DNA of 64,000 nucleotides from an uncultured Roseburia sp. (GCA_947246475.1 CAMXSH010000001.1:62001-126000); one strand, 5' to 3'. Positions 16,902 to 25,416 are shown, counted from the first letter of the stretch. Translations and numbers: made by a program. The notes: generated from the sequence alone by a model not told the origin.

Positions 16902-18350
16902 ATGAGTATTATGAGTTTAACGGCAGTAGAACTTGGTAAAAAGATAAAGAGCGGTGAGATCGGAGTGGCAGAGGCAGCAAAAGCAGCTCTGGAAGAGATA
17001 CGGAATTGCGAGGAGCAGATCAACAGCTATGTGACGGTTCTGGAGGAGGAAACCATTCTGGCACGGGCAGAGGAGGTTCAGAAGCAGATTGACAGCGGCG
17101 TACTGGACAGCCCTCTGGCGGGAGTTCCCACAGCGATAAAGGACAATATGTGTACAAAGGGGATTCTGACTACCTGCAGTTCAAAAATCCTGGGAAATTT
17201 TGTACCTTCCTACTCCGCAGAAGCGGTACGGAATCTGGAAAAAGCCGGGGCGGTCATAATTGGAAAGACAAATATGGATGAATTTGCCATGGGCAGTACC
17301 ACGGAAACATCGGCCTATGGGATCACGAGAAATCCCCACAACAAAGGGCACGTTCCAGGAGGGTCTTCAGGAGGTTCTTGTGCGGCGGTAGCAGCCTGTG
17401 AATGTTCTTATGCGTTGGGATCTGACACTGGTGGTTCCATCCGTCAGCCCAGTTCATTCTGCGGGGTAACGGGGATCAAGCCCACCTATGGAACCGTTTC
17501 CCGGTATGGATTGATCGCTTATGGTTCTTCTCTGGATCAGATCGGTCCCATCGCAAAAGACGTAACAGACTGTGCGACGATCCTGGAAGCCATATCTTCT
17601 TATGATAAAAAAGACAGCACTTCCATTCAGCGGGAGGATCTTGATTTTACTTCTGCCCTTGTGGCAGACGTCAAGGGGATGAAGATCGGGATTCCCAGAG
17701 ATTATTTTGGAGAGGGGCTGGATTCCCAGGTAAAAGCTGCGATAGAAAAGGCGGCGGGGGTTCTGGAGGAAAATGGAGCGCTCCTGGAGGAATTTGATCT
17801 GAGTCTTGTGGAATATGCAATCCCTGCCTATTATGTGATCGCTTCTGCAGAGGCAAGCTCGAACCTGTCCCGTTTCGACGGAGTAAAATACGGATACCGC
17901 ACTGGGGATTATGAGGGACTTCACCATATGTACAAGAAGACCCGCTCGGAAGGGTTTGGACCGGAGGTTAAGCGTCGGATTATGCTGGGATCCTTTGTTC
18001 TGAGCAGCGGTTATTATGATGCATATTACCTGAAAGCGCTGCGGACCAAGGCGTTGATCAAAAAAGCCTTTGACCAGGCATTTGAGAGATATGATATGAT
18101 ACTGGCTCCGGCAGCTCCCACAACAGCGCCGAAGATCGGTGAGAGCCTGAGCGATCCCATCAAGATGTATCTGGGAGATATTTATACTATCTCGGTTAAC
18201 CTGGCAGGACTTCCCGGGATCAGCATTCCTTGTGGAAGAGACGACAAAGGGCTTCCCATCGGAATGCAGCTTATTGGGGACTGCTTTCAGGAGAAAAAGA
18301 TCATTCGCGGGGCTTATACATTTGAGCAGAACCGCTCAAAGGAACAATAA
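16902..18350 (+). CDS. gatA: Asp-tRNA(Asn)/Glu-tRNA(Gln) amidotransferase subunit A
   Basis: The glutaminase subunit that releases ammonia for amidation of misacylated tRNA. The 482 residues carry the amidase signature: catalytic Lys in GVPTAIKDNM, the first Ser in PGGSSGGSCAAVAA and the nucleophile Ser in SDTGGSIRQPSSFCGVTGIKPTYG. Other conserved parts are GKTNMDEFAMGSTTE, SSLDQIGPIAKDVTD and LPGISIPCG. Length is normal. AAGGAGG lies before the ATG. It works with the flanking gatC and gatB. Confidence 0.98.
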   Translation: MSIMSLTAVELGKKIKSGEIGVAEAAKAALEEIRNCEEQINSYVTVLEEETILARAEEVQKQIDSGVLDSPLAGVPTAIKDNMCTKGILTTCSSKILGNFVPSYSAEAVRNLEKAGAVIIGKTNMDEFAMGSTTETSAYGITRNPHNKGHVPGGSSGGSCAAVAACECSYALGSDTGGSIRQPSSFCGVTGIKPTYGTVSRYGLIAYGSSLDQIGPIAKDVTDCATILEAISSYDKKDSTSIQREDLDFTSALVADVKGMKIGIPRDYFGEGLDSQVKAAIEKAAGVLEENGALLEEFDLSLVEYAIPAYYVIASAEASSNLSRFDGVKYGYRTGDYEGLHHMYKKTRSEGFGPEVKRRIMLGSFVLSSGYYDAYYLKALRTKALIKKAFDQAFERYDMILAPAAPTTAPKIGESLSDPIKMYLGDIYTISVNLAGLPGISIPCGRDDKGLPIGMQLIGDCFQEKKIIRGAYTFEQNRSKEQ

Positions 18351-18364
18351 AAGGAGGGGATATC

Positions 18365-19798
18365 ATGGCAAAACAATATGAAACAGTGATCGGACTGGAA
18401 GTTCATGTAGAACTTGCGACAAAGACAAAGATTTTCTGCGGCTGTACTACGGAGTTTGGCGGTGCACCCAATACACATACCTGTCCTGTCTGTACCGGCA
18501 TGCCGGGGGCTCTTCCTGTATTAAATAGGCAGGTGGTGGAATATGCCATGGCAGTGGGACTTGCCACCAACTGCAAGATCACCCAGTACTGTAAATTTGA
18601 CCGGAAAAACTATTTTTACCCGGATAACCCGCAGAACTACCAGATCTCCCAGCTGTATCTGCCGATCTGCCGGAACGGACATGTGGATATTGAGACGCCG
18701 GCAGGAAAAAAATCCATCGGGATCCATGAGATTCATATGGAAGAGGACGCTGGAAAACTGGTGCATGACGACTGGGAGGATTGTTCCCTGATAGATTTTA
18801 ACCGTTCTGGGGTGCCGTTGATCGAGATCGTGTCAGAGCCAGATATGAGAAGCGCTGAAGAGGTCATAGCCTATCTGGAAAAGCTTCGTATGACCATTCA
18901 GTATCTGGGGGCCTCGGATTGTAAGCTCAATGAGGGCTCCATGCGGGCGGATGTCAACCTTTCTGTCCGTGAGGCGGGCGCTTCCGAGTTTGGGACCCGT
19001 ACCGAGATGAAGAACCTGAACTCCTTCAAGGCAATATCCAGAGCCATCGAAGGAGAGCGGGCGCGTCAGATTGAGCTGATCGAGGAGGGCAAAAAGGTCA
19101 TCCAGGAGACAAGACGCTGGGATGATAATAAGGAATATTCCTATGCGATGCGCTCCAAAGAGGATGCTCAGGACTACCGCTATTTTCCAGATCCAGACCT
19201 GGTGCCTGTCAGCATCAGTGAGGAGTGGATCGCGGAAGTAAAGGCGCGCCAGCCGGAGTTTCAGCAGGAAAAGGCTGCACGCTATAAGGAAGAGTTTGAT
19301 ATACCCGAATACGACATCAATATTATTACCAGCTCAAAGAGCTTGGCAGATATGTTCGAGGCGGCCACAGCGATCTGCCACAATGCGAAAAAGGTATCCA
19401 ACTGGCTTATGGTGGAGACTATGCGTCTCTTAAAGGAAAAAGAGATGGAGCCGGAGGATATCACCTTCACGCCGGAGAACCTGGCAGCGCTCATTCAGCT
19501 GACCGATGAGAATGCCATTAACTCTACTGTGGCGAAGGAAGTATTTGAAAAAATGTTTTCTGAGGATATTGATGTGGAGCAGTACGTGGAGATGAACGGA
19601 CTGAGGACAGTCAGTGATGAGAGTGCGCTCCGGGAGACGATAGAGAAAGTGATCGTTGAAAACCCACAGTCAGTTTCGGATTATCAGGCAGGAAAGACCA
19701 AAGCGATCGGTTTTCTGGTGGGACAGACCATGAAAGCCATGAAAGGCAAGGCAGATCCGGGAATGGTAAAGCAGATCCTCAAAAAATTGCTGGATTAG
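18365..19798 (+). CDS. gatB: Asp-tRNA(Asn)/Glu-tRNA(Gln) amidotransferase subunit B
   Basis: The kinase/transamidase subunit that activates the Asp or Glu carboxyl on tRNA. Characteristic segments are YETVIGLEVHVELATKTKIFCGC, a zinc-type Cys set (CGC...CPVC), the PGALPVLN motif, FDRKNYFYPDNPQNYQISQ, EEDAGKLVHD, DFNRSGVPLIEIVSEPD and the C-terminal YqeY-like tail ending VGQTMKAMKGKADPGMVKQILKKLL. Full length at 477 residues. It starts 14 bases after gatA with GGAGGGG upstream. Confidence 0.98.
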   Translation: MAKQYETVIGLEVHVELATKTKIFCGCTTEFGGAPNTHTCPVCTGMPGALPVLNRQVVEYAMAVGLATNCKITQYCKFDRKNYFYPDNPQNYQISQLYLPICRNGHVDIETPAGKKSIGIHEIHMEEDAGKLVHDDWEDCSLIDFNRSGVPLIEIVSEPDMRSAEEVIAYLEKLRMTIQYLGASDCKLNEGSMRADVNLSVREAGASEFGTRTEMKNLNSFKAISRAIEGERARQIELIEEGKKVIQETRRWDDNKEYSYAMRSKEDAQDYRYFPDPDLVPVSISEEWIAEVKARQPEFQQEKAARYKEEFDIPEYDINIITSSKSLADMFEAATAICHNAKKVSNWLMVETMRLLKEKEMEPEDITFTPENLAALIQLTDENAINSTVAKEVFEKMFSEDIDVEQYVEMNGLRTVSDESALRETIEKVIVENPQSVSDYQAGKTKAIGFLVGQTMKAMKGKADPGMVKQILKKLLD

Positions 19799-19822
19799 TT
19801 GTTCAGATTGTCAAGAAAGTTG

Positions 19823-19851
19823 TTGACGTAAAGCGGTTTCTAAGAGATAAT
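19823..19851 (+). promoter_or_regulatory. Promoter for the PilZ gene
   Basis: TTGACG (19823-19828), 17-base spacer, GATAAT (19846-19851), directly after gatB, so the PilZ gene probably has its own transcript. Confidence 0.6.
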
Positions 19852-19884
19852 AATAGTAACAGTTTGTGCAAAGGGGGACTGGTT

Positions 19885-20226
19885 ATGATTGAGATGAGAA
19901 AAGAAAAGAGATGGCCGGCAAAACTGGAACTGGAGATCTCTTCATTGTTTAAACAGGATAATGTAAAAGTAGAAGATATCAATGCGCCGATCGAGGTATT
20001 TGATGTCTCCAAAGTGGGGATTGGATTTAAGACCAAAAGCGTTCTGCCGGTGGGATATTATTTCAATGCCAGGCTTGTCCTAAGTGACAGTGGTGCGTTG
20101 AATTGTGTGGTACGCATTGTGCGCCAGCAGGAGATGGAGGACTATAATATCTATGGCTGTGAGATCGTAGGAACGGCATCTATTATGGATTATGTTTTTA
20201 ATGACTATGCGGCTACGCTGAGTTAG
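19885..20226 (+). CDS. PilZ-domain (c-di-GMP-binding) protein
   Basis: A single-domain protein of 113 residues from the ATG at 19885, which has AAGGGGG eight bases upstream; the TTG at 19864 in the ORF track is less likely. The c-di-GMP signature is intact: RxxxR in MRKEKRW (residues 4-8) and the DxSxxG motif in VFDVSKVGIGF. The C-terminal strands end IYGCEIVG. It would act as a cytosolic c-di-GMP receptor. A GGDEF cyclase lies 22 kb away in this window. No partner effector is adjacent, so the output is unknown. Confidence 0.85.
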   Translation: MIEMRKEKRWPAKLELEISSLFKQDNVKVEDINAPIEVFDVSKVGIGFKTKSVLPVGYYFNARLVLSDSGALNCVVRIVRQQEMEDYNIYGCEIVGTASIMDYVFNDYAATLS

Positions 20227-20272
20227 TTGGTGCGCCGTTGTTCTGGTAGTGACATCTTAATATTTGATTACT

Positions 20273-20314
20273 AAAAACATGGGCGGTCTGGCAGAGCTGG
20301 GAGTCCATGTTTTG
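20273..20314 (+). terminator. Probable terminator after the PilZ gene
   Basis: AAAACATGG (20274-20282) pairs with CCATGTTTT (20305-20313); the loop can pair further. The 3' side ends in TTTT. Confidence 0.55.
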
Positions 20315-20337
20315 TCCGTTTGCTCCTTTCATTAGTT

Positions 20338-20484
20338 ATGATAAAGAATAAAATGATCAGAAGCGTGTCTGATCGTGAGTTTGGATCAGACAATACAAAT
20401 GAGATTGTGCTTTTATCTGATTATTGTGTGGATGGAGAAAGTAAATCTTCTGAATGGGAAATGAAATCCTGTGGATACGCATAA
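20338..20484 (+). CDS. Possible small ORF of 48 codons, or an unannotated small RNA region
   Basis: In the 527-base gap between the PilZ gene and the subtilase fusion, an ATG at 20338 opens a 48-codon acidic reading frame (MIKNKMIRSVSDREFGSDN..., ends SCGYA). It has no convincing ribosome site. It overlaps an inverted repeat (GATCAGA, TCTGATC near 20355-20374). A terminator follows at 20533. The stretch could be a small RNA, a small peptide gene or neither. Conservation in relatives would decide. Confidence 0.2.
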   Translation: MIKNKMIRSVSDREFGSDNTNEIVLLSDYCVDGESKSSEWEMKSCGYA

Positions 20485-20532
20485 GTGATGTAGTATATAT
20501 GCGTTCCATAATAAATATAATATGTAACAGAG

Positions 20533-20563
20533 AAAAAGATGGTTGATGTTGACCATCTTTTTC
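20533..20563. terminator. Bidirectional hairpin terminator
   Basis: GAAAAAGATGGT and ACCATCTTTTTC flank a short loop, with an oligo-T end. It isolates the next operon from upstream transcription and supports a transcript in the preceding gap. Confidence 0.7.
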
Positions 20564-20612
20564 ATTTTAGGAATATACAGGGAGAGTGAGACTCAAAACG
20601 TTACTTTTTACT

Positions 20613-20639
20613 TGTCGAATTCTGTCGATATATGTCGAA
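20613..20639 (+). promoter_or_regulatory. Three Spo0A-like boxes spaced exactly 10 bases
   Basis: TGTCGAA (20613), TGTCGAT (20623) and TGTCGAA (20633) repeat with a 10-base period on the same face of the helix. They match the Spo0A box core TGNCGAA, with one mismatch in the middle copy. They lie just upstream of the -35 region of the subtilase operon, a place suited to activation. The assignment to Spo0A rests on consensus only. Confidence 0.6.
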
Positions 20640-20648
20640 CTGTTGTTC

Positions 20649-20677
20649 TTGTTGTGTTATGCCAGATTAAGTATAAT
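20649..20677 (+). promoter_or_regulatory. Promoter of the subtilase-LRR operon
   Basis: TTGTTG (20649-20654), 17-base spacer, TATAAT (20672-20677), about 75 bases before the ATG. Confidence 0.65.
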
Positions 20678-20753
20678 GTAAGTATCATTTATAATACCAA
20701 TGCACAAATATAGGAGATGTTGCAAATAAGCAGCAGAAAGGAAAAGGTGAAAT

Positions 20754-23306
20754 ATGAGAAGAATTTTAGCAATACTATTATTTATCGGAATGATGCTGTC
20801 AGGGGTATGCCAGCCATTCAGCAAAACGACCTGCTCTGCAGGAACAGACCAGCAAACTACAACCTATGCAGGAGAAAATTTCAGGATCGAGTATCAGATC
20901 GTATCCCAGTGGGACCACGGCTACATAGCCAACGTGACCATATTCAATACAGGCAGTACAACAATTGAAAACTGGGAATTATCCTATCAGTCCTCGGATG
21001 AATACGTCAATATATGGAACGCCCATATTGACTATCGCGGGGCAAAATATTACAATATAAAAAATGCGGGACATAACCAGAACATCCGACCGGGAGAATC
21101 CGTTTCCTTCGGCTTCCAGGCGGCATACAAAGAAGAATCCGTGGATATTCCCCGGTCCTATAAAATTCTGGGGGACAGGCTTGTGGTGAACAATAAGGAA
21201 TGCCGGATCCAGTTCGATGTGGTAAACCAATGGCATGACGGCTGTATCATGAACGCCACCCTGTATAACAACTCGGATAAAAATATCGAAAACTGGTCCA
21301 TGGAGTACGGTTTCGATTTCGAGATACAGAACATTTGGAGAGCAAAAATAGAGAGCCGTAACGGAAATACATATAAATTAGCCAACTGTGAGTACAATTC
21401 GGTGATCCGACCTGGGGAAAGTGAAACTTTCGGTATGCAGATCCATTTTCCCGAGGGAACAGAGTTCAAAAAACCTTATGACATCAAATTATACCAGTAC
21501 CGGAAGGATGACTGGTATCTTGATTTTGACAAGGAATGGAACCGGACCATGATTCGTGCCAACGATGATAAAGTACTGGCAGCGCTTCAAAAAAACAAGA
21601 ACACGATAAAAATAGGTGTCATCGATTCGGGAATCGACTATTCCTCGAATATAAAAGTGGCAGCAGTTGAAAATTTTGTCACTGCCTATACCGAAAAGAA
21701 CCCGATCTTTGGGGACTTATCGGGACACGGGACAGCCGTGGCAGGGATCCTCGCTTCGGATCCATCCCGGAATGAAGATTCTTACCAGTTTGACAACAAA
21801 TACTTAAAGCAGCTGACCACAGAAAAAGTCAGTGGAATCAATCCCTATGTGAAACTCTACTCCGCCGAAGTTCTGGACGAATCAAACAAAACCACCGTGG
21901 ACCAACTGGTGAATGGAATAAACTGGGCCGTGGAAAAGGGCGTTAAGATCCTGAACATCAGCTGCGGACTGGAAAAAGATTCAGCTAAACTGCATAACGC
22001 CATAAAAAAAGCCTCTGCCAAAGGGATCCTGATCGTTGCCGCAGCGGGGGATGGAAAAACCGTCCAGTATCCAGCGAAGTATGAAGAAGTGATGGCCGTG
22101 GGCTCAGTAAAGTGCAATGGAGAGCAGACCGGATCCTCCCCCACTGGAAACGAGATCGAGGTTGTCGCACCGGGGGAAGACGTAACCACCTATGGTCCTT
22201 TTGAGATCTTGACAAACCAGTCAGGCACCAGCATGGCTGCCCCCCAGGTGTCCGCCCTGGCCACTATTTTGTGGCAGCAGGACCCTTCCCAGTCCGCCGA
22301 TTTTATCCGGAAGCTGATCGGTGCTTCTGCACATCCCCTTGGGGAACCTGCAAAGTATGGGTACGGCTTGATCGACTGTGCCTACGCCCTGGAGCAGTAC
22401 GGTAAATTTGCGGAGGGATATCATGCAGCAGGTGCGGAGAAGATGTCCCTGCTGGCGGATAACGACCATACATTACTGCTGACAGATGAAGAAGTGGTAC
22501 GGGGGTACTGGAGTGGTGTAAATCATCAAGCCGTTGCAAAAGGAGACTTTGATTTTCTAAAAAAAGGTGCAATATGGTCTGATAACAAAAAATCCACAGT
22601 GAGGGGAATGAAGGACCACCCGGAATTTCATGGATATTTCAAAAAAAATTATGTGGATGCCTACATTACCATGACTGAAGCGGCTTCAAAACTGTACAAA
22701 AATGGGAAATTCCCCAAATTAGATAAGGATTATTATAATAGTTTTAAAAAGGCTGCCAATTTAGGGTTTAAAAATTATAAAATAACAAAGAAAGAAGATA
22801 AGGCAAACTTTGTATATGGAATGGCACTGCATACGGCGGCTGATATATTTTCCCACAGCACGACGGGAGTGAAGGGAAATGACCGAAAAAATTTGAAAGA
22901 AAAAAAATTAAAAGTTCTTTGTAAACAGTGGGATGTGTTAAAGCATGGTCCCAAAGATTCTAATGGTAAATTTAGTGCAGATAAAAACTTTGCGGATTCC
23001 ACGAAATGTATATCAAGCAGGTATAGTAAAAGTGCAAAAAACGTATGCAGTGCCATCATAAATCAGGCTGTGTTGAAGCATAAAAAGGGAAACAAAAAGG
23101 TGTTTGAATACATTTATTATTATAAGTCTGTTAAAAAAGCGTCGAAGATCAAAAAAGAATCGGATAAGAAAAACTATGTGATAAAATCCTATGGAATACT
23201 GAATTTAACAAAGTATCTAAAACCAGGAGATAATAACAAGCTTAAAACAGTCGTAAACAATGCTGGGAATGCAAATATCAAGAAGGTGGTGGAAGGATGG
23301 AAATAA
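20754..23306 (+). CDS. Secreted fusion: two CBM2-like domains, S8 subtilase, phospholipase C-like C-terminus
   Basis: An 850-residue exported protein. Signal peptide about 1-27. Two cellulose-binding CBM2-like domains follow (about 40-140, IVSQWDHGYIANVTIFNTGSTTIENW; and 145-245, VVNQWHDGCIMNATLYNNSDKNIENW), both with IRPGES...FG endings. An S8 peptidase domain (275-540) has catalytic Asp in VIDSGID (about 291), His in GHGTAVAG (325) and Ser in GTSMAAP (493). The C-terminal 270 residues are Lys-rich and contain GMALHTAADIFSHST (His about 693 and 701) and an upstream VNHQAVAKGDFDFL, like zinc-dependent phospholipase C/S1-P1 enzymes. No propeptide is obvious. First gene of an operon with the LRR proteins; the next ORF overlaps its end by 10 bases. 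Confidence 0.85.
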   Translation: MRRILAILLFIGMMLSGVCQPFSKTTCSAGTDQQTTTYAGENFRIEYQIVSQWDHGYIANVTIFNTGSTTIENWELSYQSSDEYVNIWNAHIDYRGAKYYNIKNAGHNQNIRPGESVSFGFQAAYKEESVDIPRSYKILGDRLVVNNKECRIQFDVVNQWHDGCIMNATLYNNSDKNIENWSMEYGFDFEIQNIWRAKIESRNGNTYKLANCEYNSVIRPGESETFGMQIHFPEGTEFKKPYDIKLYQYRKDDWYLDFDKEWNRTMIRANDDKVLAALQKNKNTIKIGVIDSGIDYSSNIKVAAVENFVTAYTEKNPIFGDLSGHGTAVAGILASDPSRNEDSYQFDNKYLKQLTTEKVSGINPYVKLYSAEVLDESNKTTVDQLVNGINWAVEKGVKILNISCGLEKDSAKLHNAIKKASAKGILIVAAAGDGKTVQYPAKYEEVMAVGSVKCNGEQTGSSPTGNEIEVVAPGEDVTTYGPFEILTNQSGTSMAAPQVSALATILWQQDPSQSADFIRKLIGASAHPLGEPAKYGYGLIDCAYALEQYGKFAEGYHAAGAEKMSLLADNDHTLLLTDEEVVRGYWSGVNHQAVAKGDFDFLKKGAIWSDNKKSTVRGMKDHPEFHGYFKKNYVDAYITMTEAASKLYKNGKFPKLDKDYYNSFKKAANLGFKNYKITKKEDKANFVYGMALHTAADIFSHSTTGVKGNDRKNLKEKKLKVLCKQWDVLKHGPKDSNGKFSADKNFADSTKCISSRYSKSAKNVCSAIINQAVLKHKKGNKKVFEYIYYYKSVKKASKIKKESDKKNYVIKSYGILNLTKYLKPGDNNKLKTVVNNAGNANIKKVVEGWK

Positions 23307-24283
23307 AAAAGTGGACCATGTTGTTGCTCTGTATTATTTTGTGTACAGGCAGTATCCCTTGTAATGCTGCAGCAAAAAAGACCAGTGGAACAGATGGAAA
23401 CGGTAATACCTGGGTGTATGATGTAAAGACGAAGACCCTCACTTTTTCTGGAAATAAAGGTATAGAAGATTTTACGATGGATGGCCATAGTCCGGAACCA
23501 GACTGGTATGTCTGGAGTGATAAGGCAGAACACATCATAATAAACGATGGAATTACTGGAATAGGACAATGGGCATTCTATTCATTTGTAGACTTGAAGA
23601 CCGTTGTCATGACTGATTCGATAACGTGGATCGGAGATGGAGCATTTATATTTTGTATGAATTTAACGTCTGTCAAGTTATCTGCAAATATTAAAGGTAT
23701 ACAGGGGGAAGCATTTTATGGTTGTAACAAATTGGAACACCTCACACTGCCCGATACTCTGAAAACCTTGGGATCATTTGGTTCATGTTCAAAACTGAAA
23801 GAAGTTATCATACCGGATAGCGTGTCCAAGACATATGAGTCGCTATTTGTTGGATGTACATCCCTTACAAAGATCAAGCTGCCAAAAGGCATGAAGGAAA
23901 TTAAGCAGTATGATTTTACCAATTGTAAGAACCTGAGAACTTTGGATATCCCGGAAGCTGTGACCACTGTGTCCATGTCCGCTTTTTCTGGCACAAAACT
24001 GAAAAAGATCACGCTGCCGAAAAATGTAACAACAATAAAAAAAGGGATGCCTTATCGTGGAAAAGATAAAGTTTTTGCTGTAAATAATGATTCCGAGCTG
24101 CCAACCAAAGACCTCCGCCTGATCGAAATAAAATCAAAAAAGGTAAAAAGCATTGCCAAAGGTTCCTTTTCTGGTCTGTCTTCTAAAGTAGTGATCAAGG
24201 TGCCGAAAAGCAGGAAGAAAAAGTACACGAAAATGTTACGGAAAAGCGGATTGGAAAAAAAGGTAAAAATCCGGACACTGTGA
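23297..24283 (+). CDS. Secreted BspA-type leucine-rich-repeat protein, copy 1
   Basis: A 328-residue exported protein: signal peptide about 1-23 (LLLCIILCTGSIPCNAAA), a short N-terminal segment GNTWVYDVKTKTLTFSGNKGIEDF, then LRR_5 (BspA/TpLRR) repeats. An example is NGITGIGQWAFYSFVDLKTVVMTDSITWIGDGAFIFCMNLTSVKL (spelling of the first residues approximate). The tail is Lys-rich (KVPKSRKKKYTKMLRKSGLEKK). BspA repeats are used for binding host or bacterial surface molecules. There is no LPXTG or other anchor. Its ATG lies inside the 3' end of the subtilase gene, so translation is probably coupled. It is about 80% identical by eye to the next gene. Confidence 0.9.
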   Translation: MEIKKWTMLLLCIILCTGSIPCNAAAKKTSGTDGNGNTWVYDVKTKTLTFSGNKGIEDFTMDGHSPEPDWYVWSDKAEHIIINDGITGIGQWAFYSFVDLKTVVMTDSITWIGDGAFIFCMNLTSVKLSANIKGIQGEAFYGCNKLEHLTLPDTLKTLGSFGSCSKLKEVIIPDSVSKTYESLFVGCTSLTKIKLPKGMKEIKQYDFTNCKNLRTLDIPEAVTTVSMSAFSGTKLKKITLPKNVTTIKKGMPYRGKDKVFAVNNDSELPTKDLRLIEIKSKKVKSIAKGSFSGLSSKVVIKVPKSRKKKYTKMLRKSGLEKKVKIRTL

Positions 24284-24304
24284 TGAAAAGAAGGTGGTGG
24301 AAGG

Positions 24305-25297
24305 ATGGAAATAAAAAGATGGACAGCAATCTTACTCTGCATTATTTTATGTGCAGGAAGTATCCCTATCTCTTGTAATGCTGCAGCAAAAAAGACCAGT
24401 GGAACGGATAGAAACGGTAATACATGGGAGTATGATGTAAAAACAAATACCCTCACTTTTTCAGGAAATAAAGGGATAGAAGATTTTACGATGGATGGTC
24501 ATATACCAGAACCAAGCTGGTATGTTTGGAGTTTTAAGACAAAACACCTCGTTGTAAACGATGGTATTACAGGAATTGGTAAAAGTGCATTTGAAGGTTT
24601 TACAAATTTAGAAACAGTCGCTATGTCTGATTCAGTAACGTATATCAAAAATGGGGCTTTTACATCTTGTAGAAGTTTGCGTCTTATATACCTATCGAGG
24701 AATATAAGATATATAGAAGGGGAGGCATTTTATGCTTGTGAGAGATTGGAACACCTCACACTGCCGGACACTCTAAAAACCCTGGGAACATTTGGCTCAT
24801 GTTCAAAACTGAAAGAAGTTATCATTCCAGACAGTGTAACCAAGATATATAAGGCGCTATTTGTTGGCTGTAAATCTCTTACAAAGATCAAACTGCCGAA
24901 ATACATGAAGGAAATCAAGCAGTATGATTTTGCCAATTGTAAAAACCTAAGAACTTTAGATATTCCGGAAGCTGTGACGACCGTGTCTATGTCCGCTTTT
25001 TCCGGGACAAAACTGAAAAAGATCACGCTGCCGAAAAATGTAACAACGATAAAAAAAGGGATGCCTTATCGCGGAAAAGATAAAGTTTTTGCTGTAAATA
25101 ATGATTTTGACTTGCCAACCAAAAACCTCCGCTTAATTGAAATAAAATCAAAAAAAATAAAAAGCATTGCCAAAGGTTCCTTTTCTGGTCTGTCTTCCAA
25201 AGTAGTGATCAAGGTGCCGAAAAGCAGAAAGAAAAAGTACACGAAAATGTTGCGGAAAAGCGGACTGGAAAAAAAGGTAAAGATCCGCACACTGTGA
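24305..25297 (+). CDS. Secreted BspA-type leucine-rich-repeat protein, copy 2
   Basis: A 330-residue tandem duplicate of the preceding gene. The signal peptide has a two-residue insertion (SIPISCNAAA). The C-terminal 180 residues are nearly identical to copy 1, while the central repeats (about 80-150) have diverged (ESAFEGFTNLETVAMSD-like against QWAFYSFVDLKTVVMTD). This pattern suggests selection for different binding faces, or gene conversion of the ends. Its ribosome site GGTGGTGGAAGG copies the last codons of the subtilase gene, showing how the duplicated unit was cut. Followed by a strong terminator. Confidence 0.9.
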   Translation: MEIKRWTAILLCIILCAGSIPISCNAAAKKTSGTDRNGNTWEYDVKTNTLTFSGNKGIEDFTMDGHIPEPSWYVWSFKTKHLVVNDGITGIGKSAFEGFTNLETVAMSDSVTYIKNGAFTSCRSLRLIYLSRNIRYIEGEAFYACERLEHLTLPDTLKTLGTFGSCSKLKEVIIPDSVTKIYKALFVGCKSLTKIKLPKYMKEIKQYDFANCKNLRTLDIPEAVTTVSMSAFSGTKLKKITLPKNVTTIKKGMPYRGKDKVFAVNNDFDLPTKNLRLIEIKSKKIKSIAKGSFSGLSSKVVIKVPKSRKKKYTKMLRKSGLEKKVKIRTL

Positions 25298-25339
25298 TGT
25301 CATAGATTAGTAAATGGCAAAACCTGGAAATCCCATGAA

Positions 25340-25395
25340 ACAGGAATCTCCCACAGAATCCCAGATAAACGCTGGATTCTGTGGGAGATTTCTGT
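25340..25395. terminator. Bidirectional terminator between the LRR and xylB genes
   Basis: ACAGGAATCTCCCACAGAATCC is followed after a short loop by GGATTCTGTGGGAGATTTCTGT, a long near-perfect stem with a T-rich end, between convergent operons. Confidence 0.85.
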
Positions 25396-25416
25396 TTTGG
25401 ATAAAAGGTCGTTACA

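Larger units (their letters stand above)
23280..25297 (+). repeat. Tandem duplication of about 1 kb containing the two LRR genes
   Basis: The junction sequence AAGAAGGTGGTGGAAGGATG occurs at about 23280 and again at about 24290. The start of unit 1 is therefore inside the subtilase coding sequence, and unit 2 carries that fragment as its untranslated leader. Unit length is about 1.01 kb. Confidence 0.85.
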
